Assembly (NCBI GenBank): GCA_023213395.1
Contig: CM041465.1
Span: 116,071,741-116,135,740, forward strand
DNA: 64,000 bases
Reading direction: 5' to 3'
Source of the DNA: Cycas panzhihuaensis
Lineage: Eukaryota > Cycadophyta
Positions 34,062-44,387 of this stretch are shown here, piece after piece. Position 1 is the first letter of the stretch; every line of letters starts with the position of its first letter. The notes under the pieces are model-generated. The model made no database searches. It was not told where the DNA came from and was given only the letters and a program-made list of their open reading frames with translations. The position numbers were made by a program, and so were the translations under genes.

Positions 34062-36253
34062 TGTTTCCCGATTAGAACCCTAATCACTCGATTAGGGTTA
34101 GGATGGGTATATATCCTGAAAAAGACCTCATTTTACCTCTCTTGGCTCTCCAACAACACTTCCTACTACTACAATTCTGCTCTCTCCTTCCTCTCTTTTC
34201 ATAGGTATGCATGCAATGCTGGAGTTCTGCCATTCTAGCCAAAGATATGCCTATAACAGCTTTGATACATAGTAGAGGGCTCTCCACCAAGCATTTTTAA
34301 GCGAGATCTCTGCACTTATTCTTCAGTTTTCATCCAGCAAGTGTCTCCTACAACTCCACCTTGTGAGGTACCCTGCAAACCTTGTAGGACCTGCCCTCTT
34401 CCACTATTTGTAGGGGTAGATCTACCCCTAACACAGCCCAGGAGGTACCCCTTACCTTAGTTTTATGTTTTAGCACATGTTTACTCCTTTAAAGCTTGTT
34501 TACAAGTATACTATCTTCCCTTTTTTGTGTTTTTGCTGTAAAAGGGACTGCTCTTTCCTATTTTTGGCTTTAATACCTCAAGCTTTCTCCCATTCTCCGC
34601 TAGTTTCTCTCAAGAAAGCTATGGGAGAGGGTCCATAAGGACTGGGTGAAGGGATTTAAGGTGGGATCCATCCCTTTTAGACCTACTCCCCAAGGGAAAA
34701 CCCCTTCCCATCCTTCCTGTCTTATACCCGTGCTTTCCTTGAGCAAACTAGGAGTTGGTGAGACTTAAGTTTGCGCTGGATATCAGCATTTATACTCCCC
34801 ACTGTGCTGGTTCCATGCCTACATGCTCTCCCTTTGGGCCCTCTTTTTACCCCAAACATCGTCCAGTATCCATCCAAACCCTTGGTAAGGTCGACATGGT
34901 GATTCACTACCCATAGTGACTCTGCTACTTAGGCATCTCTCCCACGTCCTATAACATTCACTTCCATACTTGTTTATTGCTCATAGGCTGTCACACAGCC
35001 ACCATACTTTCACATTCTAAGGTTGTGTAGAGGTCTACTTATGGGGGGTTTTTCCATCCTGAGGCTAGCCTTCCTTTCTTGCTTGGTATACATTGTTTTC
35101 TTAAAGGAGAGCAGAGTTGATTTGAGTAGTAGTTTCACTAACTTAAGGTACAAAATTTTAGCATTTATTTTGTATTATTGCCTATATAGTATCTTGCATC
35201 TTGGCAGCCCTTCTTGGAAGGGAAAACCCTTTGTGATTACAAGTCTATAGCAGCATTTGTGAAGAGAAAGAACACACTAATCTGGGTAAGTCCTCGCCCT
35301 TCTTTCCTCTTCTATTTTTCCACTTTCTTGTATGGTTTTTGGCTCTCTTTGCTTTCTCGCTTTGTTTTTTCCTTTACATGGGGAAGGTAAGGAAGCCCCC
35401 ACTTGACTTTCACTCCAACTATGATTACATATCAACTAAGGAGGGGAGGGCATACGTGGCATATGAGTGAGGTTTCCCACCAACTGCTTCACTTTCTGGG
35501 TATGCATCATCTCCCTTCCTCCACCTCCTTCTTTTTGTTCTTTTATTAAGCATCTGTTGTATTTGCATAATAAGTCACATGAAGACAAAAAGGGTAACAA
35601 ACCAATTTATTTGCATTCACTTTTCATATGTGTGCTACGTAATTACTTTCACAGAAAAAGGACATAATAGGGATTGCACCTCCCTCTTTTTCTTACCTAA
35701 ACCGAAAGCATCCCTTAGTTGTACTTCACTTTAGTATGCATGCTTGAGTGCACACAAAATGCTTGCTTTCATTTCTTTTCTTTGTCTTTTGTTATTAAAA
35801 AGGAAAAGAGAGAGAGGGAGTATAGCTCTTAGTCCCCCTTTCATTATTACCTTCTTTGTTTAGATTCACCTTAGGCTAATTAGCCTAAAGAAGGCCTATC
35901 CGCACTTGCGTTATACCCTTTGCCTATTGTATCTTATCTTACGTCCCTTCACTATAGGAACCCCTCCTTTGTGGGTCTCTCCTCCTCCCTTCCAGCCATC
36001 CAAGGGTGGGAGGACCTTACCCTTTGGGACTGTCTGAGATACCCCTATGTGTATCTTGCCTCTCAGAACCAAAAGAGAAAGCTACTTTGAGGAAGTTAGG
36101 CATCATTCGCAGGTCCTAAACTTGCGCTTTGGCACACAGACACCCTGTGTGGTGTTCTCTTCTGCTTATAGGATTCCATCCATACCCTAGCATTGGCTAT
36201 CGACCACCTCAACCCCTACTAAGCGTAGTGACCATCCCGTAGATGTGATTCCA
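34062..36253 (+). repeat. Gypsy A 3' LTR, shortened
   Basis: Starts TGTTTCCCGATTAGAACCC and ends GATTCCA, 2,192 bp. The about 600 bp that follow TGTTTC in the 5' LTR, including the GGTAC module, are absent. From CCTAATCACT onward it matches the 5' LTR with roughly 10 percent differences by eye. Confidence 0.92.
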
Positions 36254-37828
36254 TAGTGTGACTATCACATTTCATATTTTTAAAATTTGCCTTGGCTAAT
36301 TTCTTATTTATTACAAAATTGCCATGTGGTAGATGTATTCTCGGCCCAAGTTGAACCCTAATTGCTTGATTGATCTACAGTTGGGTATAAAATCCTAAAA
36401 ACAACATCATTTCAATCTCTTCTTACTCTCTTGGACTCAACTCTCTTAGCACTTCTTCAGAAAAATACCCTGCAACAAGGATAGAGCCTGCTATACCAGT
36501 ATCTCAGCCTACCATCAATCTCCTACAGCTCCAGATACACTGCTACAAGCCTGCAACGTGGCCGGTAAAGGTAAGGACACACTCTAAGTGCTTCATCAAG
36601 TCCAAATCCACTCTCTTCACTCCAATCTCCTGCTGGCTTGCTACTCTTTTGTGGTTTCACTTACAAACCCTATAGGGTTGGTCTCTCTCCCCTATTTTAT
36701 TAGTAGATCTACCTCTGATCTACCCATAACAGTTATTCCTGAGCCAATATTTTGTCCTTCTTTTCCTTTAAGCAATATAAACATAATTTGTTATCACTTT
36801 TACAATATTTTTCCTTCAATTTTTACTATAAGCGGGAGGCAAACCCTTCCCATCTCGCTTATCTCTTTTTTTTCCCTCTTGACTCTTTCTTGGTTGTTGC
36901 AAGCAGGTAGCGAAGAAGAGATCTTTACAGAGAGTGAAAGGAGCAAAGGCAGGGTTCCGCACCCAGTAGGATTTCTCCTCAAGTATAATCACCTTCTCTC
37001 CTCATCTCTTCTTCCTCTGTGCTTTCCTTGAGCTCCTAAAAGGTCATAAGAAAGAAGACCACTGTTGGTAGTAGCGTAGGCAGCTCCTTGCTATGCTCAC
37101 GATCAACTTCGTAAATCCTACACGAGGGGATCCTAGCCCTCCATACTATAGCTTCTTATGCCTTTTATCTTAACCCTATCAAGGTTGTAATAATTGCACA
37201 TTGCAACTTTTGCAACATTGACAACATTAGCAACATTTTCTCCTACTCTCCCACTTGTATCTCAAGGGTTTCTTGCATTCACCTTACCTCATCTTCGCTG
37301 TTACTTAGATAGCATGGAGCACATTTGATCTGGAGGGTTAGCCATTTCGAGGCTATCCATACTCCTTCTCTCTTTGCCCCTCTTCTTCCTATTTTATTTA
37401 CTAAATGATATAAAAGGAATGAGAAGTAATGTTGTGGTGAGGGACATTCCTTTTGGCTAAAAATCGTGAGTCCTCTTATTCATTTTATTGTGTATCTATC
37501 CCATGTATACTTGGCATCCCTTAGGAAAGGGTAAACTTGGTTTGATTTATAGGTCACCTTCTTGTATGTGGAGAGTGAAGGGGATCTCGCTATAGGTATG
37601 TCTCCATCCTTCTAACCGGTACTTCTTTTGCTCTTAAAATCATAAGTTAAAGTTATATTTGATTTTGCATTTTCTTATACCACTTTCCTTGCTATTTCTT
37701 TTCCTTCGACTTGGGGGAAGGTAAAGGGAACCCCTCCTTTCTTCGTTGGCACCATCCTACGCCATCCATGGTTAGAGAAAGATGAGGGTGACAAGTGTAA
37801 TAAGGACAACGTCGCTTCAGCTATCACA
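36254..37828 (+). repeat. Gypsy E 5' LTR, second piece
   Basis: Resumes with the TAGTG copy and continues ACTATCACATTTC, collinear with B (reverse near 52,790). Promoter core: telo-box AACCCTAA at 36354-36361 and TATAAAA at 36386-36392. It ends with TCACA (37824-37828), the target copy of copia-3. The 147-codon open frame at 36588-37031 has no match in the other LTRs. Confidence 0.85.
36354..36392 (+). promoter_or_regulatory. Likely E LTR promoter core
   Basis: AACCCTAA at 36354-36361 followed 24 bp later by GGGTATAAAATCC (TATAAAA at 36386). The same pairing of a telo-box and TATA-like site occurs in the A and B LTRs. Confidence 0.6.
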
Positions 37829-38479
37829 TGTTGAGAAGATAAGGTCCCAACCCTTAAACTGCCACCAAGATCTAAACTATTCTTGTAACTAGTTACAGGA
37901 ATTGAAACTAAAATTTAACAAACAAGTTTTTAAACTAGAGATAAAATAATAAAATGAACAAGAAAGACAAGTATCATATGTACACTTGATATAACATGGT
38001 AAAACCCTAGTAGTGTGTTAGAGAAACATCCACACAGGAAAGGTATCAATTTTTACTTTTGTAGAATGGAGAAAATGTACATAATTATGTAGCGTAGTGC
38101 TCACAACAATAACAACTAGCCACCCAACTCCTCATAGTACATTGAACACTATTAACATAATGAAAAATGCCCTAAATTGGGCTATATGAGAGGGTCATCT
38201 AAGGCACAAATCTCGACCGTTGAATCTAGGGTATTTTTAGGGAATGACCCTGATTCTCTTTATAATTTAATATACTTTCCAGTGCTAAATTTTTGTGTCG
38301 GGGGCTATCACCTCTAAACCCCCTCTTTATGGGGGGCGTTCCACACCCCTGCACCCCCCTGGATAAGGGGGGCTCTTGCCCCCCTTAGAACCTCTCGAGG
38401 AAGCTTTAGGGGGGGGGGAACTGCGCTATTAACATGTCAAAATCTTAGCCTCCAACCATTATTATCACATTACCTAACA
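37829..38479 (-). repeat. Copia-3 3' LTR
   Basis: On the plus strand it runs from TGTTGAGAAGATAAGG to ATTACCTAACA, 651 bp. A G/C-tract block lies at 38298-38415. The internal side starts ATCTCCACCTTG, which on the minus strand is CAAGGTGGAGAT, the polypurine tract. Confidence 0.95.
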
Positions 38480-39640
38480 ATCTCCACCTTGACAAAAATG
38501 TACCTGGTACCTTTCTTGGACCCTTCAACACCTTTTCTGCAAGCCAAGAGAAGTCAAATACCATTTGAACATCTCTAATGGTACTAGTTTTATGAACATA
38601 TTAGCACAATTTTATTTTGTGTTAACCTTCTCAAGTGCCACTCTACCTGCATCCATAACCTGTCTAACAAAATGGTACTTAAGAGCAATATGCTTTGTCC
38701 TACTATAATAAGTTAGATTCTTCGCTAGGTAAATGGCACTTTGACTATCACAAAATACCTTTACCTTTTCATGTTTCCTTCTAAGCTCATCTAATAGACC
38801 CTGTAGCTAGATTGCTTCTTTGCAAGCATGTGTTGTAGCAGCATATTCAGCTTCTATAGTCGATAATGCAATTGTACTCTATAATTTTGACATCTAACTA
38901 ACTGGACCATTTACAAGAGTGAATACATAACCTAAAGTAGACCTTCTCTTATCCAAATCTCCTGCAAAGTTTGAATCAACGTATCCATAAACCTAATTAC
39001 CTGTACCTCCAAAGGTGATGTAATAGTCACTTATGCCTCTCAAATATTGAAGCACCTATTTCATTACTACCCAATGTTCCTTTCTTAGATTTGCCACAAA
39101 CCTGCTAACTACATCGACTGCATGTGAAATGTTAGGTCTTGTACATACCATGGCATACATCAAACTTCCTATTGCACTATCATAAGGCACACGAGACATA
39201 TAATCCTTTTCTTTTTCATTACTAGGACCCATACTAGAAGAAAGCTTGAAATGGGAAGCCAATGGGATACTGATTGGTTTCACATTTGCCATACCAAACC
39301 TGGTTAGTACCTCCTCCACATATTTCTACTATGATAACCATAGCTTACCATTTTTCTTATCTCTATGTATCTCTATACCTAAGATTTATTTTGTAGCTCC
39401 TAGATCATTCATATCACAAGTCCTAACTAATTAAGCCTTTAACTTATTGATTTCTTCCATGCTCTTGCTTGTAATTAGCATGTCATCAACATACAATACC
39501 AAGATAATGAATAAGCTATTGTCTATGAATTTAAAGTAAACATAATGATCATACTCATTTCTTTTGAAAATTTGGCTCTTTGTGAAGGCATCAAACTTCT
39601 TGTACCATTGCTTGGGTGATTGTTTCAGGCCATACAATGA
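38480..39640 (-). pseudogene. Copia-3 reverse transcriptase C-part and RNase H
   Basis: RT: MYGLKQSPKQWYKKFDAF near 39637, then VLYVDDMLITSKSM near 39510 with YVDD intact, then GMANVKPISIPLASHFKLSS. RNase H: YDSAIGSLMYAMVCTRPNIS near 39180, DSNFAGDLDKRRST near 38960, LSTIEAEYAATTHACKEAI near 38860, AKNLTYYSRTKHIALKYHF near 38710. In-frame stops are mostly TAG where the family has Gln or Trp, including two TAG in a row at 39326-39331. One reading frame runs through almost all of it. Confidence 0.93.
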
Positions 39641-41540
39641 TTTCTTGAGCCTATAAACAAGTCTTTTTCTGTCATCCTATACAAACCCTTCTGGCTGATC
39701 CATATAGATCTCCTCATCTAAATCTCCATGTAGAAAAGTTATTTTTACAACTAACTGCTCCAACTCTAAGTCAAGAGAAGCTACCAATGCTAACAACATT
39801 TGAATTGAAATAAGTTTGACAATTGGTGAAAAGATCTCATGAAAGGTAATACCTGCTTTCTGTGAAAAGCCTTTAGCCACTAGTCTTGCCCTGTATTTAA
39901 CAACCTTTCCATCAACATCTATTTTCATCTTAAAAACCTGCCTACAACCAATAGTCTTCTTCCATGTGGAAGTTCTACCAAGTCCCATGAATTATTTTTC
40001 TTCAAAGTATCTATCTCTTCCTGCATAACCCTCTTCCATTTCTCACTATGGATATCATCTACTACTTCTTGATAACATGCATGCTCACCATTATTAGAAA
40101 CTAAAGCAATAGAAGTAGAAGAGTTATGCCTATTAGGTGGATGACTAACTCGTGTAGATCTTCTAACTATTAGTAGAGGAGTGTCCACATACTCCTATAA
40201 ATCTGTTGCAAATTCATCTTCAGAATGATCTTCCTGCTCTTCTAATTCTAAAGATGGCTGGGTTTCAAACTTGACCTATTGATATTCAACTTTCTACTCC
40301 TGTTTCACTTTAACTTCTATATTGTCTGATTTTAGAAGGGGAGATTCATCAAATATAACATCTCTATTAATGGTGATTTTGTGGGCAGTAGGATCCCATA
40401 ACCTATATCCCTTTACACCATCTTTATGACCATAACCAACAAAGATACATCTCTTGGAATTTGGGTCTAACTTTGAACGTTTCCTTTTATCAGTCTAGGC
40501 ATAAACATCATAACCAAAAAATTTCAAATTTGAATAATCGTATGGATGTCCATTCCATACCTCTTCAGGAATCTTATAATCTATTACAAGTGATGGTAAC
40601 CTATTTACCAGATAGTAAGCTGTTTGAACAGCTTCTACCCATAAGCCCTACTCCACTCCAGCATTACTTAACATGCTTCTTGCTCTTTCTAAGAGTGTCT
40701 TATTCATGCGCTCAACAATGCCATTTTACTACGGAGTATAGCTAGTGGTCTTGTGCCTTTTGATCCCAGCTTCTCTGCAATAGTTCTCAAACTCCAAGGA
40801 GTTGAACTCACCTCTATTGTCAGTTTTTAAACATTTGATTGACTTACCAGTGCTATTCTCAACTAGAGCCTTGAACTGCTTAAACACACTAAAAACTTTA
40901 GATTTCCTTTTCAAAAATAGATCCATACCTTTCTAGAGTAATCATCTATAAATATGATAAAGTACAATGATCCTCCATAATATATTTTAGGGGTTGGTCC
41001 CCACACATTTGAATGCATGTAATTTAGAACACCTTTACTAGTGGGACTCCCTACTTTAAACTTGAGTCTACACTGGTTTCCAAAAATACAATATTTGCAG
41101 AAAGACAAATCTAAAAGTTGTAAGTTAGGAAGTAACTTACGGTTTATCATCACCTTAAGCCCTCTCTCACTCATGTGGCCAAGTCTCTAATACCATAACT
41201 GAGCTAGATCTTCTGTAGTCTTTGATGCTATAGTTGTATGACTGACATCTGTACTTCCCACTAAAATGTAAAGGTTTCATTTCTTTAAGGCTTTCATAAC
41301 AACCAAGGCACCCTTTGACACCTTTAAGACTCCTTCATAACATGTATGCTTATAACCATGTGAATCTAGTTCACCCAAGGAAATTAGATTCTTTTTTAGA
41401 TCAGGTACATGTCTAACCTCAGTTAATGTTCTTATTACACCATCAAATATCTTAATTTTAATGCTACCAATGTCCACTGTCTTACAAGAAACTTCATTTC
41501 CCATAAGCACATCACCACCATCAAGAGGTTGGTACAATGA
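39641..41540 (-). pseudogene. Copia-3 integrase and reverse transcriptase N-part
   Basis: Pre-integrase and integrase: GNEVSCKTVDIG near 41490, RLGHMSERGLKVM near 41190, MHSNVWGPTP near 41020 (first catalytic Asp changed to Asn), FIDDYSRKVWIYF, KTDNRGEF near 40835 (second Asp kept), GIVERMNKTL near 40720 (Glu kept). C-terminal part: GLWVEAVQTAYYLVNRLPS near 40630. RT N-part: KWKRVMQEEIDTLKKNNSWD near 40045, CRQVFKMKIDVDGKVVKYRA near 39950, FLHGDLDEEIYMDQPEGF near 39730. Stops are mainly TAG. It is inactive as it stands. Confidence 0.92.
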
Positions 41541-42452
41541 GAATCAACTCTTATGTGGACACATGTGGTATAAAATACCTAAATCTAATAATCAGTCATG
41601 GTGATAATGGGAAATATTATAAGCAACTAAGACATCATCATTTGTACCTTGATTTGACTCCATCTAATTAGCCTCCTTGGCAGGATCTTCCATTTTCTGG
41701 AACTCCTTCCTTTCGAAGCAATCCTTCTTGAGGTGACTAATCTTATTACAGTACCAACACCTGAGCTTACTCTTCTTGCCTTTTGACTTTGACCTCGATG
41801 TATCCCTGGAGCTTTTTCCTCTATTAATTGTTCTACCCCTTACTGTCATAGCTTCTGGTGTGGAGGTTTCAAGACTAGACTTCCTCCACACTTCTTCCAT
41901 TAGTAAAGCACTCATAACATAATCATATTCTAATTCATCTGTAGTGCTAAAATTAATTGAGGTGACAATATTATCCTAGGATTCTGGTAATGAGCATAAT
42001 AAGATAATAACCTTGTCCTCATCGTCATTTTTGACATCAATACTAGTTAACTAATAAGTAAGAGTATTAAAAATATTTAAATGGTTAGCAATTTTTGTAC
42101 CTTCCTTCATCTGTAATGAGTACAATTGCCTCTTCAATTAGATTCGATTCATCACTGATTTGGTCATATACAAGCCTTCCAACCAGGTCTATAATCCTAC
42201 TATTGTCTGCTCCCCTGCGATGTTAAATAGAACTTCATCTGCCAAGCATAATCATATTGTGCTAAGAGCCTTTTTGTCTAGATCATCCCATTCGTCATCG
42301 TCCATCACTACGGTTTTCTTCATTTTTCCTGTAAGAGCTCTATACAAACCTTGTTGTACAAGAACACCATACACTTTCAACTTCCACAACTTGAAGTTGT
42401 TCTTACCATTGAATTTCTCCACCTCAAACTTTGCACTTACCAGTTTTGCCAT
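41541..42452 (-). pseudogene. Copia-3 gag and protease region
   Basis: The ATG at 42452-42450 starts MAKLVSAKFEVEKFNGKNNF, followed by KLWKLKVYGVLVQQGLYRAL, the standard copia gag opening, about 60 bases after the primer site. An intact zinc knuckle CWYCNKISHLKKDC lies near 41720-41761, preceded by a Lys/Arg/Ser-rich stretch (RSKSKGKKSK). The protease active-site area near 41560-41600 reads LLDLGILYHMC, with two Trp-to-TGA changes around it, and Ser of the D-S-G triad changed to Leu. Confidence 0.9.
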
Positions 42453-42510
42453 TTAGTGTAGAAGAAGTCGACACCAAAACCTTCACAAACTCACTACAAA
42501 AATAAAAGTG

Positions 42511-42522
42511 GCTCTGATACCA
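42511..42522 (-). other. Copia-3 primer binding site
   Basis: On the minus strand it reads TGGTATCAGAGC, a perfect match to the copia consensus for initiator tRNA-Met, two bases inside the 5' LTR. Confidence 0.95.
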
Positions 42523-42524
42523 CT

Positions 42525-43164
42525 TGTTGAGAAGATAAGGTCCCAACCCTTAAACTGTCACTAAGATCTAAACTATTCTTACAACTAGTTATAGGAATCG
42601 AAATTAAAATTTAACATGCAAGTTCTTAAACCAAAGATAAAATAATAAAATGAATAAGAAAGCTAAGCATCACATGTACACCTAATATAACGTGGTAAAA
42701 CCCTAGCAGTGTGCTAGAGAAATATCCATACAAGAAAGATATCGATCTTTATTATTGTAGAATGGAGAAAATGTACATAATCCTATAGTAAAGTAGTCAA
42801 AACAACAACAACTAGCTGTCTAACTCCTCACAGTACATTGAACACTATCAACATAATGAAAAATTCCCTAAATCAGGCTACATGAGACCAAGGCACAAAT
42901 CTTGACTATCGAATCTAGGGTATTTTTAGCAACGACCTTGATTCTCTTTACAATTTAGTATATTTTCCAGTGCTAAATTTTTTGGTCAGGGGCTATCGCC
43001 CCTGAACCCTTTCTTTACAAGGGGCGTTCCACACCCCCATACCCCCTTGACTAAGGGGGGCTCCCACCCCCCTTAGAACCCCTCAAGGAAGGTTTAGAGG
43101 GGAAACCACACTGGCAACATATCAAAATTTTAGCCTCCAACCATTATTGTCACATTACCTAACA
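42525..43164 (-). repeat. Copia-3 5' LTR
   Basis: On the plus strand it runs from TGTTGAGAAGATAAGG to ATTACCTAACA, 640 bp, aligning end to end with 37,829-38,479 with roughly 12 percent differences by eye. G/C-tract block at 42980-43100. Confidence 0.95.
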
Positions 43165-43808
43165 TCAAATTCTAGGTACACCTTGGGATTTCCCTATTTC
43201 CTTTTCTTCCCTCTCTTTTTCCCCCTTCACCCATATATTATTTGAAAAAGGAAAAGAAGAAGAACTAGTTTTGGTCACTATTATCAACTAGTTTTCTCTC
43301 TTTCATAGGAAAGTGCATGTAGTAAGAATCTTGCATATTTGCATGCTCATCCTATTACATTGCTTAGTAAGCTTACATATTTTGCATATGCTTTGTATCA
43401 TATAGCTGCCATTTGTACCCTTCATTTCTTTTTTGCTTTTGCATTCAAAAGGTAAAGAGAGTGAGGTCATACGTGTGAATAAATGAGAGTGAGGCTTTCA
43501 TTATCTTATTACTTTAAAAAGTTACCTCTTTACATATAAGGATACACTGTTACATACACCACACCATTATTTTTTACAACCAGTAAACATAAACATTGAG
43601 ACGTTCCTTATTTGATCCTTATTCCTAAGATCTTCTTAGGTCTACCACCTTGAGGGCACCCCCCCTTCTAAGGCTACTTTCTTAGTCCTACCTACTTAGT
43701 TTGACTAAACCGCTCAGGTATCTCCCTTTAGGCCAATACCTAACCCATGAGATTAACCCTTTTCTTCATCTCCTACGTGCGTGTGCTACCTTTCTCCTCT
43801 ACTAAAGC

Positions 43809-43847
<39 letters not shown>

Positions 43848-44131
43848 TTGCTTCAACCATCCAAGGACAGGAGGGTCTCTTGTGAGGTTACTTAGGAAGT
43901 TGAGGATATCCCTCACTTACCTATCATTCTAAACTGAATAAGAGTAACCTCGAAGGAGTTCGCACGCCATTTGTGGGTCCCGAACCTGCGTTCTGATGCA
44001 TGAATGACCTTTGTGGATGTTACTTTCACTTGTTGTCTTTAGTTTCTTGCCACCACAATTTAATTATTTAGCTTGGCCTCATCCAAGCATTGGTACCCCC
44101 GCCCCCCCCCTGGCTTGAAGGTGAGATTCCA
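43165..44131 (+). repeat. Gypsy E 5' LTR, last piece
   Basis: Resumes with TCAAA and ends GTGAGATTCCA at 44131, like the GATTCCA end of A. Contains a CT microsatellite at 43810-43842. The end is followed by the primer site. Confidence 0.85.
43810..43842. repeat. CT microsatellite
   Basis: About 16 uninterrupted CT units inside the E LTR. Confidence 0.95.
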
Positions 44132-44150
44132 CCGGTGACCATACTGGGGA
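44132..44150 (+). other. Gypsy E primer binding site
   Basis: CCGGTGACCATACTGGGGA directly after the LTR; homologous to the A site at 22482. Confidence 0.65.
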
Positions 44151-44387
44151 CTACCAGTAAGGGATTAATCCTCTCTCTTTTCTTGTTGATACTACTATCT
44201 TCCTGCTAACTCTCTTTGGTTTATTGGATAGCCCCCAATACTCACACCCTATTATACCTCTTGTTCCTTCTTCCAACCTATGAGTGGAACTTATATGTGA
44301 TGATTCTCACATCACTTATGAGGCCTCCCTCCTTTGTTGGCAGACTGATCTTATCATTCCCTTCCTTCGTCAGATTCCAATTTGACT

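Larger units (their letters stand above)
19691..36253 (+). mobile_element. Gypsy A, complete 16.6-kb Tat-like Ty3/gypsy element
   Basis: Perfect 5-bp target duplication TAGTG (19686-19690 and 36254-36258), both LTRs, primer site, gag-pol, antisense PMD-like gene, second RNase H and polypurine tract are all present. It is inserted in the 5' LTR of gypsy E. It is the reference copy for the family in this window. Coding parts are broken mostly by single-base changes, and PR through INT stay in one reading frame from about 25,322 to 29,350. Confidence 0.92.
37829..43164 (-). mobile_element. Copia-3, full-length decayed Ty1/copia element
   Basis: Both LTRs, primer site, gag and pol are present on the minus strand, flanked by TCACA (37824-37828) and TCAAA (43165-43169). 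It lies in the 5' LTR of gypsy E. It is the best-kept copia here: nearly all damage is point changes to stop codons rather than frame shifts. A solo LTR at 46,277 and copia-4 at 62,287 belong to the same family. Confidence 0.95.

Noticed and set aside
36588-37031. 147-codon plus-strand open frame
   Set aside because: It lies in the E LTR, with no counterpart frame in the other LTRs and no recognised domain.
38480-42452. UAG read as an amino acid (altered genetic code) to explain the many TAG codons
   Set aside because: TAA and TGA also occur in frame, catalytic and zinc residues are lost by the same C-to-T/G-to-A changes, and frame shifts are present in other copies. Decay explains all of it.
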